A stretch of DNA of 64,000 bases from Planctomycetota bacterium (GTDB taxonomy: Bacteria > Planctomycetota > UBA1135 > UBA2386). The DNA lies in the NCBI GenBank assembly GCA_020851075.1, contig JADZDL010000028.1:1-64000 (forward strand), written 5' to 3'. The translations under genes and the position numbers were made by a program. This document shows, piece after piece, positions 24,816 to 33,140 of this stretch; positions within the stretch are counted from its first letter, which is position 1, and each line of letters begins with the position of its first letter. The notes under the pieces were generated by a model. The model was not told the origin of the DNA and did no database searches. It saw nothing but the letters and a program-made list of their open reading frames with translations.

Positions 24816-25832
24816 TCAGCGCACGAGGAAGTTGCGCCCGCTGCGCACGCGATCGCGCCAATACTCAAGCAGGTCGTACATCGTCGTCTCAAACGAGATG
24901 CGCGGTTCCCAGCCCGTGTGGGTGCGGAACTTCGTCGTATCCGGCACCTGCAGGTCCGCATCGATGGGCCGCAGCCGTTCGGGGTCGGTGACGACTTCGA
25001 TATCGTCGCGCACCGACAAGGACAGCAGGTGCTGCAGCATGTCGCGCACGGTGCACGAGTAGTCCCCACCGATATTGTAGTAGGCGCCGGGCGTCGGATT
25101 CACGGTCACCAGCATGTGGTACGCACGCACGGCATCGCGCACGTCGGCCCACGTTCGCATCGAGTCGAGGTTGCCCGTGCGCAGCACCGGCTCGATCCGC
25201 CCCTCTTCGATCAAGGCGATCTGCTTCGCGAACGTCGACTCCGCAAACACGTCCCCGCGCCGCGGCCCGGTGTGCGTGAACATGCGCGTCGTCATCACGC
25301 ACATGCCATAAGCCTCGGCGTAGAAGCGGCCGACGAGGTCGGTGCCGACCTTGCTGATCGCGTACGGCGACGCCGGGTGGAACGGTCGATCTTCGTGGAT
25401 CGGCAGCAGGTGGCTCGGCACGCGGCCAAACACCTCGGACGACGCGCACACGTGCACGATCGGCGCCCGATCGCCGCAGCGGATCGCTTCGAGCAGCGCC
25501 GCAGTGCCCAGGATGTTGGTCTGCAGCGTCTCGAGCGGCGCGTCGAAGCTGGTCTTCGGGTAACTCTGCGCGGCGAGGTGGAACACATAGTCCGGCTGCA
25601 CGGCCCCGATCGCCTTCTGCAGCGACGGATGGTCGTTGAGATCGCCGTAGACGACGCCGAGGCGGTCCTTCTGGTTGATGCGCGGCAGCAGGTGGTCGAC
25701 GTTCGCGAGATCGTCGTTCCAACGGATGAGGCCGTGCACGTCCCAATCGGTGTGCTCGAGCAGGTAGTCGGCGAGGTGGCTGCCCACCATGCCGGAGAAA
25801 CCCGTGATCAGGGCCCTAGGACGCCGTGACAT
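24816..25832 (-). CDS. GDP-mannose/GDP-heptose 4,6-dehydratase-like SDR
   Basis: An extended short-chain dehydrogenase of 338 residues that acts on a nucleotide sugar in the cytoplasm. The NAD(P) motif is TGFSGMVGSHLA. The catalytic region is CASSEVFGRV (Ser-Ser-Glu, the Glu typical of 4,6-dehydratases) with YAISKVGTDL (Tyr-x3-Lys). The C-terminal substrate-binding part has GRIEPVLRTGNLDSMRTWAD and the RLRPIDADLQVPD motif of the GMD family. GDP-mannose 4,6-dehydratase and GDP-D-glycero-D-manno-heptose 4,6-dehydratase are close relatives. The heptose genes 11 kb away favour the second. It overlaps the epimerase gene by 17 bases. Confidence 0.82.
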   Translation of the reverse strand: MSRRPRALITGFSGMVGSHLADYLLEHTDWDVHGLIRWNDDLANVDHLLPRINQKDRLGVVYGDLNDHPSLQKAIGAVQPDYVFHLAAQSYPKTSFDAPLETLQTNILGTAALLEAIRCGDRAPIVHVCASSEVFGRVPSHLLPIHEDRPFHPASPYAISKVGTDLVGRFYAEAYGMCVMTTRMFTHTGPRRGDVFAESTFAKQIALIEEGRIEPVLRTGNLDSMRTWADVRDAVRAYHMLVTVNPTPGAYYNIGGDYSCTVRDMLQHLLSLSVRDDIEVVTDPERLRPIDADLQVPDTTKFRTHTGWEPRISFETTMYDLLEYWRDRVRSGRNFLVR

Positions 25833-26337
25833 AAGTCCCCTTCTGGTCGCGGGCACTGAGGATCGGATCGGGGATCGGCCACGCAAATCCCCACTCCGGA
25901 TCATCCCACCGGATCGTGAACTGGCGGCCCGGCACGAAGTGCGTGTCCTGCTTGTACCAGTAGACGAGCGGCCCCTTCACGGCGAGCACCGAGTTGCCGA
26001 TGCCCTTCGGAATCAGCAGCTGGTGCCGATTCTCGCCACTCAGCGTGAACGCCTGCCACTGCCGGTAGGTCGGCGACTCCGGGCGGTTGTCGGCGAGCAG
26101 CGCGTAACCTTCGCCGTGCAGCACGGAGACGAGCTTGGTGGTCGCCCAGTCGCCGTGCAACCCGCGCAAGACGCGTTCGTGCGAGATCGAAATGTCGTCC
26201 TGCACGAACTGCAGGTCGCCGCAGGCAGCGCGGTACTTCTCGGCATCGAAGATCTCGCAGTAGCTACCGCGGTGGTCTACGAAGGCGTCGGGCACGATGA
26301 GTTGGACGCCGTGGAGTTGGGTGGGCTCGATCCTCAT
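25816..26337 (-). CDS. RmlC-like nucleotide-sugar 3,5-epimerase (cupin)
   Basis: A 173-residue cupin of the dTDP-4-dehydrorhamnose 3,5-epimerase family. The conserved active-site region is VLRGLHGDWATTKLVSV (catalytic His), the second motif is QLLIPKGIGNS, and a probable catalytic Tyr lies in PLVYWYKQDT. It differs from true RmlC by Asp-Trp after the His and by its shorter length. In Campylobacter, RmlC-like enzymes act on the 4-keto product of GDP-heptose dehydratase. Here the gene is immediately upstream of and overlapping a GMD/heptose-dehydratase-like gene, which suggests the same two-step chemistry. ATG 26337 heads the operon. Confidence 0.84.
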   Translation of the reverse strand: MRIEPTQLHGVQLIVPDAFVDHRGSYCEIFDAEKYRAACGDLQFVQDDISISHERVLRGLHGDWATTKLVSVLHGEGYALLADNRPESPTYRQWQAFTLSGENRHQLLIPKGIGNSVLAVKGPLVYWYKQDTHFVPGRQFTIRWDDPEWGFAWPIPDPILSARDQKGTYVTAS

Positions 26338-26676
26338 ACCCCGGTGCTATCGGCGGTTCTGGGCCCTGGCTTGAGGTTCTGCTGTTCTCACGGGCGTCGC
26401 CCAAGTCCCTTGCCACGCACTGCTTGCTCCACATAAGTGTTGCCAGGTCGGCACTCCGTTGGTTGTCGGCACGCACGCCCAATGCTCGGCGCAAGCGGCG
26501 AACTCGCTCGCGCCGGCGTGGCCCGTTGCCTCAGCCGGCTCGCACCACGAAGCGGTCCCTGGTACCGTGCGCGTCGAGCGGCTCTTCCGAGTTTCCAGCC
26601 ATGAGTCACACGCCAGCCAGGAGTTCACGTTTCCCATGGGCAACCGTGTGCTGCGCACGGGGAGGGTGCTAACCCA
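26338..26676. other. 339-base intergenic region between divergent genes
   Basis: No credible gene, tRNA or long inverted repeat is seen. It must carry the promoter of the epimerase-dehydratase operon (leftwards) and that of the hypothetical gene (rightwards). A GGGAGG ribosome-binding sequence lies close before the ATG at 26677. Base composition falls here compared with both flanks. Confidence 0.5.
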
Positions 26677-27501
26677 ATGCGCCAAGCGCTGATCTGGTCG
26701 CTCGCCTGCTGCGGCATTGCCCTTGCATGGTGGCTCTTCGCAAGCAACAACACGGCAACCGACCAGAATCCCCAAGGGACCTATCACGCAGCCGTCCCTG
26801 ACCCTTCTCTCACCGATCGCTCGGCATTGCCCGCCGCGGAAGAACCAGCCAACCGTTCCCAGGTCGCCGCCCACCCACTTCCGGGTGCGACCACCGAGCA
26901 ATCCAAGGGCGGAGAGGCAGATCCAAACCCAGCCCCGGAGATCCCGACGTCCTCTGACCCGATGACGTACTTGGGTCAAACCATCCGCGGATTGCCCATC
27001 TATCGGTCCGAGACGCCAAAGTTCGAACTGAACTCGAGCTCGGCAGCTCGGGACGACCGACTCAACCCCATGAAGAAGGTCCTCACTGCCGAGGACGCGA
27101 AACGGCTCGACCAGTCCCTGGAGTCATCGAATGCCGCCATTGCGGACATCTCGGACAGGGAATGGAAGAAGCGGGGTGAAGCCTACCTGGCAGCCCTGGA
27201 GCGCGGGGATGTAGTGCGCTCGGTCGATGCGTCCGATGCGTCCACAACGGAGGCGAAGAGGGACTTCACGCATCAAGCCACGCTGCAGCAGCAGTTGCGA
27301 GATCTCCAGAACACGTACACCGGCGGTTTCGTACACATGGTGGTTGCTGGTCCTCCCACGCCTGCAGACAAGTACGCCAAGTACATCGTGTACCTGCATC
27401 GCTCCTCGGCTCCGGACGTATTTGCCTTGAAGGACGAAGGGGATCGCCTGCGACAGCAGCGAGCGGACATGGTCCGCAATTTCCTAGCCGGCTTGAGGTA
27501 G
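26677..27501 (+). CDS. Membrane-anchored protein of unknown function with atypical composition
   Basis: A 274-residue protein not recognised by any motif. It has an N-terminal anchor (ALIWSLACCGIALAWWLFA), then about 70 Pro/Ala/Glu/Asn-rich residues expected to be disordered, then a mainly helical charged C-terminal part (about 130-274) with many Lys, Glu and Gln. A good ribosome-binding site (GGGAGG) precedes ATG 26677. GC content and codon use are visibly lower than in neighbouring genes: codons such as TCA, AAG-rich stretches and ATT are more frequent. That points to a different origin. It sits alone between the epimerase-dehydratase pair and the arsenic operon. Confidence 0.7.
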   Translation: MRQALIWSLACCGIALAWWLFASNNTATDQNPQGTYHAAVPDPSLTDRSALPAAEEPANRSQVAAHPLPGATTEQSKGGEADPNPAPEIPTSSDPMTYLGQTIRGLPIYRSETPKFELNSSSAARDDRLNPMKKVLTAEDAKRLDQSLESSNAAIADISDREWKKRGEAYLAALERGDVVRSVDASDASTTEAKRDFTHQATLQQQLRDLQNTYTGGFVHMVVAGPPTPADKYAKYIVYLHRSSAPDVFALKDEGDRLRQQRADMVRNFLAGLR

Positions 27502-27605
27502 ACGTCCAAAGGGCGCCCGCGACGGGCCCGTGGATTGGAGTCCGGCAGTCTCTTGGGCGATCGCTCCATGCCCACCGCCGGCCCGACTTGCACTCCAGAC
27601 GATAT

Positions 27606-27621
27606 TTCGATATGTATCGAA
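27606..27621. promoter_or_regulatory. Palindromic ArsR operator candidate
   Basis: A perfect dyad TTCGATA-TG-TATCGAA lies directly before the ATG of the ArsR-ArsC gene. Seven-base arms with an AT-rich core fit the operators of ArsR/SmtB repressors, which bind as dimers over the promoter or start region. Autoregulation of the operon is inferred. It also argues that the upstream in-frame ATG at 27612, inside the dyad, is not the start. Confidence 0.65.
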
Positions 27622-27623
27622 CT

Positions 27624-28445
27624 ATGCGAACGAACGAGGCCGTGGCCGCCCTGGCGGCTCTTGCCCAGGAATCCCGCCTGCAGGTCTGGAGCCTGCTCGT
27701 GCGCCATGGGGAAGCCGGCCTGCTCGCGGGCGAGATCGCCCAGGCGCTCGGGGCGCTGCCTTCGACCCTGTCCTTCCATCTGCGCGACCTCTGCGCCGCC
27801 GGGCTGCTCCAGGCCCACCGCAGCGGCCGTTCGATCCGCTACTCGGTCGTGCCCGAGGTCTGGCGGCAGCTGCTGTGGCACCTTGGTGAAGACTGCTGCC
27901 AAGGGCGCGAGGCCCTGTGCACCTCGCCGAGCGCCCGCATCGACGCACTGCAGACCGGGGCTGTACCGGGCCCCTCGCGACCGCGCGTGCTGTTCTTGTG
28001 TTCGCAGAACTCGGCGCGCAGCCAGCTGGCCGAGGCGCTGCTGCGGCATCACGCTGGCGACCGGTTTGTTGTCTCGAGTGCGGGCGTGCGCCCGGCGCGC
28101 CTGCACCCGCTGACCAGGACGGTGCTCGCCGAAGGAGGCATCTCCACCCAGGGTCTGCGCAGCAAGGACCTCGGCGAACTGCTCGGCAAGCAGGGCTTCG
28201 ACCACGCGTTCGTGGTCTGCCCAGACGCCCAGGTCGACTGCCCCAACCTGCCGCGCCTCGCGCCGGACCAGCAGTTCTGGCCGTTCCCGGATCCGGCGGC
28301 GGTGATGGGCACCAAAGCGCAGCGACTGCAAGCCTTCCGCGAGGTGCGCTCGGCGATCGATGCGCGGCTGCGCCTCTGGTTGCGCACGGACTTGCGCAGC
28401 GAGCCGTGCTCCTTGGAACCCCTACCTGCCAAATCTCCAAAATGA
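27624..28445 (+). CDS. ArsR repressor - ArsC (LMW-PTP type) arsenate reductase fusion
   Basis: A 273-residue two-domain protein. Residues 1-100 are an ArsR/SmtB winged helix (ALPSTLSFHLRDLCAAGLL recognition region) that ends with a thiol cluster Cys91-Cys92-x6-Cys99, close to the Cys-Cys-x5-Cys As(III) site of the Acidithiobacillus ArsR. Residues 120-255 are a low-molecular-weight phosphatase fold with P-loop LCSQNSAR (Cys126, Arg132), a redox pair Cys199/Cys206 at the same spacing of seven as Cys82/Cys89 of staphylococcal ArsC, and catalytic Asp in FPDP. So the reductase looks thioredoxin-coupled. It heads the operon, overlaps the GAPDH gene by ATGA and has an operator dyad just before ATG 27624. 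Confidence 0.93.
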   Translation: MRTNEAVAALAALAQESRLQVWSLLVRHGEAGLLAGEIAQALGALPSTLSFHLRDLCAAGLLQAHRSGRSIRYSVVPEVWRQLLWHLGEDCCQGREALCTSPSARIDALQTGAVPGPSRPRVLFLCSQNSARSQLAEALLRHHAGDRFVVSSAGVRPARLHPLTRTVLAEGGISTQGLRSKDLGELLGKQGFDHAFVVCPDAQVDCPNLPRLAPDQQFWPFPDPAAVMGTKAQRLQAFREVRSAIDARLRLWLRTDLRSEPCSLEPLPAKSPK

Positions 28446-29443
28446 AGATCGCCATCAACGGCCTCGGCCGCATGGGTCGTCTGTTCCTTCGCGCCGCCAC
28501 CGATCGTGGTCTCGACATCGTCGCCTGCAACGAACCGAAGGGCACGATCGAGAACCTCGCACTCGGCCTCGAGTTCGACTCGGTGCAAGGGCGCTGGCGC
28601 ACCCCCGTGACCCACGAAGGACGCAATCTCCGGATCGGCGAACGCCTGGTGCCGCTGCTGCAGACCACGGCCTGGGACACCCTGCCGTGGCGCGAGTCAG
28701 GGGTCGACCTCGTCGCCGAATGCAGCGGCAAGGCCAAGAACGTGGCTGCCCTGGCGCCGCTGCTCGCCGCTGGCGCACCGCGCATCCTCGTGAGCAACCC
28801 CGTGCCGGAGGTCCCCAATCTGGTGTTTGGCGTCAATCACAGCAACGTCGACTTCGCGCGCGAACGCATCGTGACCGCCGCGTCGTGCACGACCAATTGC
28901 CTCGCGCCGATCGTGCGTGTGCTGCACGACGGCCTCGGCATCGTGCGCGGGCTGGTGACGACCATCCACGATCCGACCAATACGCAGACCGTCACCGACC
29001 GCGCCGATAGCGACCCGCGCCGGGGCCGCGCGGCTTTGACCAACCTGATCCCCACGTCGACCAATTCGGCGACTGCGGTAGCCCTCATCGTGCCCGAGTT
29101 GCGCGGCAAACTCGACAGCATCGCCGTGCGTGCGCCCGTGCTGAACGCGTCGCTGACCGATTGTGCGTTCCAGGTGGCAAGGTCCACCACCGTGGAGGAA
29201 GTGAACGCGCTGTTGCGTGCGGCGGCCGAGACTGGCCCTTTGCAGGGCATTCTCGGGTTTGAGACGCGGCCGCTCGTCAGTTCGGACTTCGTGCACGATG
29301 CCCGCAGCGCCATCGTCGATGCGCAGTGTACGCGCGTCGTCGACCAGCAACTCGTCAAGGTCATGGCCTGGTACGACAACGAGTGGGGTTATGTAAACCG
29401 AATGGTTGACCTTGCGCTCTGCTTTGCGAAGGCACGCGCGTGA
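28442..29443 (+). CDS. ArsJ-associated glyceraldehyde-3-phosphate dehydrogenase
   Basis: A 333-residue GAPDH paralogue. The NAD-binding start is IAINGLGRMGRLFL and the catalytic Cys149 lies in AASCTTNCLAP. The substrate loop reads TTIHDPTNTQTV instead of the glycolytic TTVHAYTxDQ form, typical of GAPDHs linked to arsJ. With arsenate in place of phosphate the enzyme makes 1-arseno-3-phosphoglycerate, the export substrate of ArsJ. Overlaps of four bases on both sides (ATGA with the ArsR-ArsC gene, GTGA with arsJ) tie the three genes into one unit. Confidence 0.93.
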   Translation: MKIAINGLGRMGRLFLRAATDRGLDIVACNEPKGTIENLALGLEFDSVQGRWRTPVTHEGRNLRIGERLVPLLQTTAWDTLPWRESGVDLVAECSGKAKNVAALAPLLAAGAPRILVSNPVPEVPNLVFGVNHSNVDFARERIVTAASCTTNCLAPIVRVLHDGLGIVRGLVTTIHDPTNTQTVTDRADSDPRRGRAALTNLIPTSTNSATAVALIVPELRGKLDSIAVRAPVLNASLTDCAFQVARSTTVEEVNALLRAAAETGPLQGILGFETRPLVSSDFVHDARSAIVDAQCTRVVDQQLVKVMAWYDNEWGYVNRMVDLALCFAKARA

Positions 29444-30651
29444 CCGAGGCGCAGGTCCGGCGCGGGCTCCTGCTCGTCACGTTGTGCTACTGCATGTTCA
29501 TGCTCAGCGATGGGGCGCTGCGCATGCTCGTGCTGCTGCACCTGCATGAGAACGGGCAGACGCCGTTCGCGTTGGCGCTCCTGCTGCTCCCCTACGAAGC
29601 GGCCGGCGTCGTGACGAACCTGCTCGGCGGCTGGCTCGGTGGCCGCTTCGGCCAGAAGCCGGTTCTGCTCACGGGGCTCGCCCTGCAGGGGCTCGCGTGC
29701 CTGCTGCTGTCCGTCGACGGGGCCTGGCTCACCTTGCCCTACGTGATGGGAACCCAAGTGCTGTCGGGCATCGCCAAGGACCTCGCCAAGACCGCCGCGA
29801 AGAGCTACGTGCGTGTGTTGGCACCCACCGCGGCGTCCGGAACACTGTTTCGGGTCATCGCGGGCATGACCGGCAGCAAGAATGCGATGAAGGGTCTCGG
29901 CTTCTTCGCGGGTGGCGCGTTGCTGGCCAGCGCTGGTTTCCGCGGCACCAACGTCGCCCTTGCGGTCCTGCTGCTCGTGATCTTGGTCCTGGCGGCCCGC
30001 ACGTTGCCAGGCACCGCGCCGCGCGCTCGCGCCGCCCTGTCCGCCGTGCTGTTGCACGCGGCGCCAATCCACTGGCTCGCGGTCGCGCGGTTGTTCTTGT
30101 TCGGCTCGCGCGACGTGTGGTTTGCCGTGGCGCTGCCGCTGTTCCTCGCCTCCTCGTGGGGCCTCGGTTCGGCCGCAGTCGGCGGGTTCCTGGCGGTCTG
30201 GGTGATGGGCTACGGAGTGGTGCAAGCTATGGCGCCGAAACTCGTGCGCGCGCACGACCTTCGCCGCGGCACCTACCTCGCGTTCGCGACCACCCTCACG
30301 CTGCTTGCGCCGCTCGCCATCACCGGGCTTGCGTTGCAAGGTTCCCAACCGAATGGCTGGGTGCTCGCGGGACTCCTGCTCTATGGCGGCGTGTTCGCAG
30401 TGACGAGCAGCCTGCACAGTTGGCTCGTCGTCGCCATGGCGGGCGCGGAAAGCACGGCGGAGCGCGTCGGCTTCTACTACGCGGCCAACGCGCTGGGACG
30501 ACTTGCGGGCACTTTGGCCTCGGGCTGGTTGTTTGGCAGCTACGCGAGCGCCAGCGACGGCCTTCTCGCCACCGTTCTGGCCGCCGGCGGCGCCGTCGTC
30601 ATCGCTGCGTTGGCGCTGCTGCCGACCGCGCGGCTCGCGAGATCGTCGTAG
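29440..30651 (+). CDS. arsJ: ArsJ organoarsenical efflux MFS transporter
   Basis: A 403-residue major-facilitator protein with about 11-12 TM helices. Family hallmarks include LGGWLGGRFGQKPVLLTG between TM2 and TM3, the polar GIAKDLAKTAAKSYVRVL loop and GSKNAMKGLGFFAGGALL. ArsJ exports 1-arseno-3-phosphoglycerate, which breaks down outside to arsenate, so GAPDH plus ArsJ act as an arsenate efflux system. The GTG start overlaps the GAPDH stop. The last ~37 codons overlap, in the opposite direction, the 3' end of the glycosyltransferase gene (112 bases); the overlap covers the last TM helix of ArsJ. Confidence 0.93.
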   Translation: MTEAQVRRGLLLVTLCYCMFMLSDGALRMLVLLHLHENGQTPFALALLLLPYEAAGVVTNLLGGWLGGRFGQKPVLLTGLALQGLACLLLSVDGAWLTLPYVMGTQVLSGIAKDLAKTAAKSYVRVLAPTAASGTLFRVIAGMTGSKNAMKGLGFFAGGALLASAGFRGTNVALAVLLLVILVLAARTLPGTAPRARAALSAVLLHAAPIHWLAVARLFLFGSRDVWFAVALPLFLASSWGLGSAAVGGFLAVWVMGYGVVQAMAPKLVRAHDLRRGTYLAFATTLTLLAPLAITGLALQGSQPNGWVLAGLLLYGGVFAVTSSLHSWLVVAMAGAESTAERVGFYYAANALGRLAGTLASGWLFGSYASASDGLLATVLAAGGAVVIAALALLPTARLARSS

Positions 30652-33140
30652 ATCGACAGCAGGTCGACACAGAACGCATGGAGCCCGCGCGGTGCCACGA
30701 TGGCGCGCTGCATGCGACCAAGCAGGCCTGGATCGCGGCGGAACGCCCGCAGGCACTCCGTGAGTTCCTGGACGTTGCCCGGCGAGAACAGGAAGCCGTT
30801 CGTGCCGTGTTCCACGAAGTCCGGGATGCCGCCGATGCGGCTGCCGATCACCGGGCAACGCGCCGCGAGCGCTTCGCCGACCACCATGGGGCCGATCTCT
30901 TCGACAAGGGAAGGCACCACGACCACGTCGAGCGCACCGAGCAGTTGCGGCAAGGCCGCGTAGGCATAGGCGCCGTACAGGTGCACTCGCTGCTTCGGGT
31001 CGATCGTGCGCAGATACTGGGCGTAATCGCGCTGTTGCTCGCCGAGCACCACGCATTCCACTTCGCCGGGCGAGAACGCCTGCAGGGCCGCAGTCAGGAT
31101 GTGCACACCCTTGTGCGGCATCACCGAGCCGAGGAACCCGACGCGCAGCGGGCGTGCAAGCGGATCGACGATCTTGCGTTGGTTGCCTGTCCGCTGCCAC
31201 AGCAGGTCGTTGCCGGGCGCCTCCTGGCGCAGAATGCGGATCCTGCCCGCGTCGAAGCCATTCGCCAAGTAGAGGTCGCGCATGCGTGAAGAACTGCACA
31301 GATGCACGTCGATGTGCTCGCCAAGAAGCGTGCGTGCACTCGCTTGGCGGCTGGCATAGGCCGCGGCCTTGTCCGGTTCCCGCACGCAGGTCGCACACTT
31401 GCTGCCATCTTCGCTGGGGCCAGAACACGCACCGAGCCGCTCGTCGAGCAGGTAGAGGCGCGGACACAGCGACCAGCAGTTCTGCGAGCTCCAGACCGTG
31501 GCGATGCCGCGCGCCCGGCAGGCCTGCGGTAGCGACATGCCTAGCCCATGCAGGTTCCAGAAGTGCACGACCTCGGGCTGCAGTTCGGCCAGCAATGTGT
31601 CAAAGACGGCGTGCGCTCGCGCATCCTCGACATCGAGCGCCGGCGCGCGCAGGCTCGAGAACGGCACATCGCGGTTGCAGATCGCAAACAGCTCGACACC
31701 CTGTTCGCGGCTGCGGCGCACCGCGTACGGCGGCAGCGAGGGGTCCGGTTCGGCCGCCGCGCACACGACCGCCACCCGGCGCCCCGTGGCCGCAATGGCT
31801 TTCGCGACTTCGCGCGGCAGCAACGTTCCACCCCCGGCGTCGCCCCAACCATACTGCACCATCACGATGGGCCGGCTCGCTGGCGCCGGGGCAGCCGGCA
31901 GCGGTTGCAGGGTCGCGGTCCGTTCGGCGATCGGCACGCCGTTTGGCCCCTCGAAGCACTCCCAGGGCACCTGCTGCCTCGGCTCCGACCACGACAGACT
32001 GCCGTCGCGTGCGACTCGCAGCGAGTGCACCGTGCGACTTGCCTCGACCACCGCGTGCGGCAGGTGGGCAAACTCCAGATCGCGCAGCCGGGGTGTGGCA
32101 CCGCGCTGGTGTGCGGCGGTGAAGTGGGCCGCGTTGCGAGCGGCAAGGTCGTGGTTGCGGCAGTGCTGCAGCGAAGCCAACGCGCGCGGCGCGTCGCCGG
32201 CGCAGGCCAGGATACAGGCCACGTTGTTGGCAAACGCCTTCCGCACCGCTGCCTGGTCGTTGCCGTGCAGCGGGAGCGCTACCGCGCGTTGGAAACACTG
32301 CAGAGCAAGAGCGGCGTCGGTGTACGGGCCCAGGGCCCAGGCATTGCCGAGTTCGAACCAGACCGCGGCCTCCGCCATGACATCGCCAGGGTGCAGCTGG
32401 AGTGCTGGAAACAACACCGGCAGCGGCGTCGTCGTGCGGTAGTGCCGCAGCACCGCGAGGATGTCGCGCAGGGTCGCCTGCTGGTTGTCGGCGCCACTGT
32501 TGCTGTCGCTGCGCTGCAGGAACAGGCCGAGGTCCTCCTGCAGGTGCACGGCCCCAAAACGCAACGCGATGCGCAGGAACATGTCCTGGTCGTTGGCGTA
32601 GCGATACCGCGGGTCCCACGTGCCCACTTCGTCGTGCGCACCACGCCGCCACACGGCCTGCGCCCCAAACAAGCAACACGACAACGCCGCCAACGGCGAG
32701 TAGTCGGGCATCGCAAAGCGGTGCGTAGCCTCGCTCGCAGCAAACGTATCGTTGTCCTTCTGCGTGATGCGCGAATCGGCATACACGAGGCCAAACTCGG
32801 CGTGTGCGTCGAGTACCCCCACCATACGCTCGAGGAAGTCCACGCGGTGCCGATCGTCGGTGTTGGCCGTCGTCAGGTAGCGACCCCTGGCGAGCGCCGT
32901 CGCCCGTTGGAAGGACTCCGAGGTGTGTTCGCGTGTTCCTGTGCGCACATAGTGCAGCCGCGGAAAGCGCGCCTGGTACTCGCGTACGATCGCACCTTCG
33001 CCCTCCGGGGAACACGCATCCACGACCACGATTTCGAGCTGATCGACAAGGGTCTGGGCGAGCAGATCGTCGAGGCAGCCGCGCAGGTAGCGCTCGCTGC
33101 AGTATGTCGAAACCAGGGCCGTTACCAGCGGCGCGCTCAT
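30540..33140 (-). CDS. Bifunctional glycosyltransferase, GT2 plus GT4
   Basis: A large (866 residues) cytoplasmic or membrane-associated enzyme. The N-terminal domain (1-230) is GT2 type A, with VTALVSTYCSERYLRGCLDDL and the nucleotide-binding ANTDDRHRVDF region. A ~190-residue helical linker follows. The C-terminal domain (about 430-830) is GT4: MVQYGWGDAGGGTLLP, a GT4-type cysteine cluster CSGPSEDGSKCATC, and the donor signature EEIGPMVVGEALAARCPV followed by GTNGFLFSPG. The protein would add two sugars to a surface glycan. The last ~37 residues are Ala/Pro-rich, lie in the region overlapping arsJ, and are probably dispensable. ATG 33140 overlaps the radical SAM stop (ATGA). Confidence 0.9.
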   Translation of the reverse strand: MSAPLVTALVSTYCSERYLRGCLDDLLAQTLVDQLEIVVVDACSPEGEGAIVREYQARFPRLHYVRTGTREHTSESFQRATALARGRYLTTANTDDRHRVDFLERMVGVLDAHAEFGLVYADSRITQKDNDTFAASEATHRFAMPDYSPLAALSCCLFGAQAVWRRGAHDEVGTWDPRYRYANDQDMFLRIALRFGAVHLQEDLGLFLQRSDSNSGADNQQATLRDILAVLRHYRTTTPLPVLFPALQLHPGDVMAEAAVWFELGNAWALGPYTDAALALQCFQRAVALPLHGNDQAAVRKAFANNVACILACAGDAPRALASLQHCRNHDLAARNAAHFTAAHQRGATPRLRDLEFAHLPHAVVEASRTVHSLRVARDGSLSWSEPRQQVPWECFEGPNGVPIAERTATLQPLPAAPAPASRPIVMVQYGWGDAGGGTLLPREVAKAIAATGRRVAVVCAAAEPDPSLPPYAVRRSREQGVELFAICNRDVPFSSLRAPALDVEDARAHAVFDTLLAELQPEVVHFWNLHGLGMSLPQACRARGIATVWSSQNCWSLCPRLYLLDERLGACSGPSEDGSKCATCVREPDKAAAYASRQASARTLLGEHIDVHLCSSSRMRDLYLANGFDAGRIRILRQEAPGNDLLWQRTGNQRKIVDPLARPLRVGFLGSVMPHKGVHILTAALQAFSPGEVECVVLGEQQRDYAQYLRTIDPKQRVHLYGAYAYAALPQLLGALDVVVVPSLVEEIGPMVVGEALAARCPVIGSRIGGIPDFVEHGTNGFLFSPGNVQELTECLRAFRRDPGLLGRMQRAIVAPRGLHAFCVDLLSIYDDLASRAVGSSANAAMTTAPPAARTVARRPSLALA

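Noticed and set aside
26347-26979. A 210-codon minus-strand frame spanning the intergenic region and the start of the hypothetical gene
   Set aside because: No ribosome-binding site or family features; it runs antisense to a gene with a good ribosome-binding site and TM anchor.
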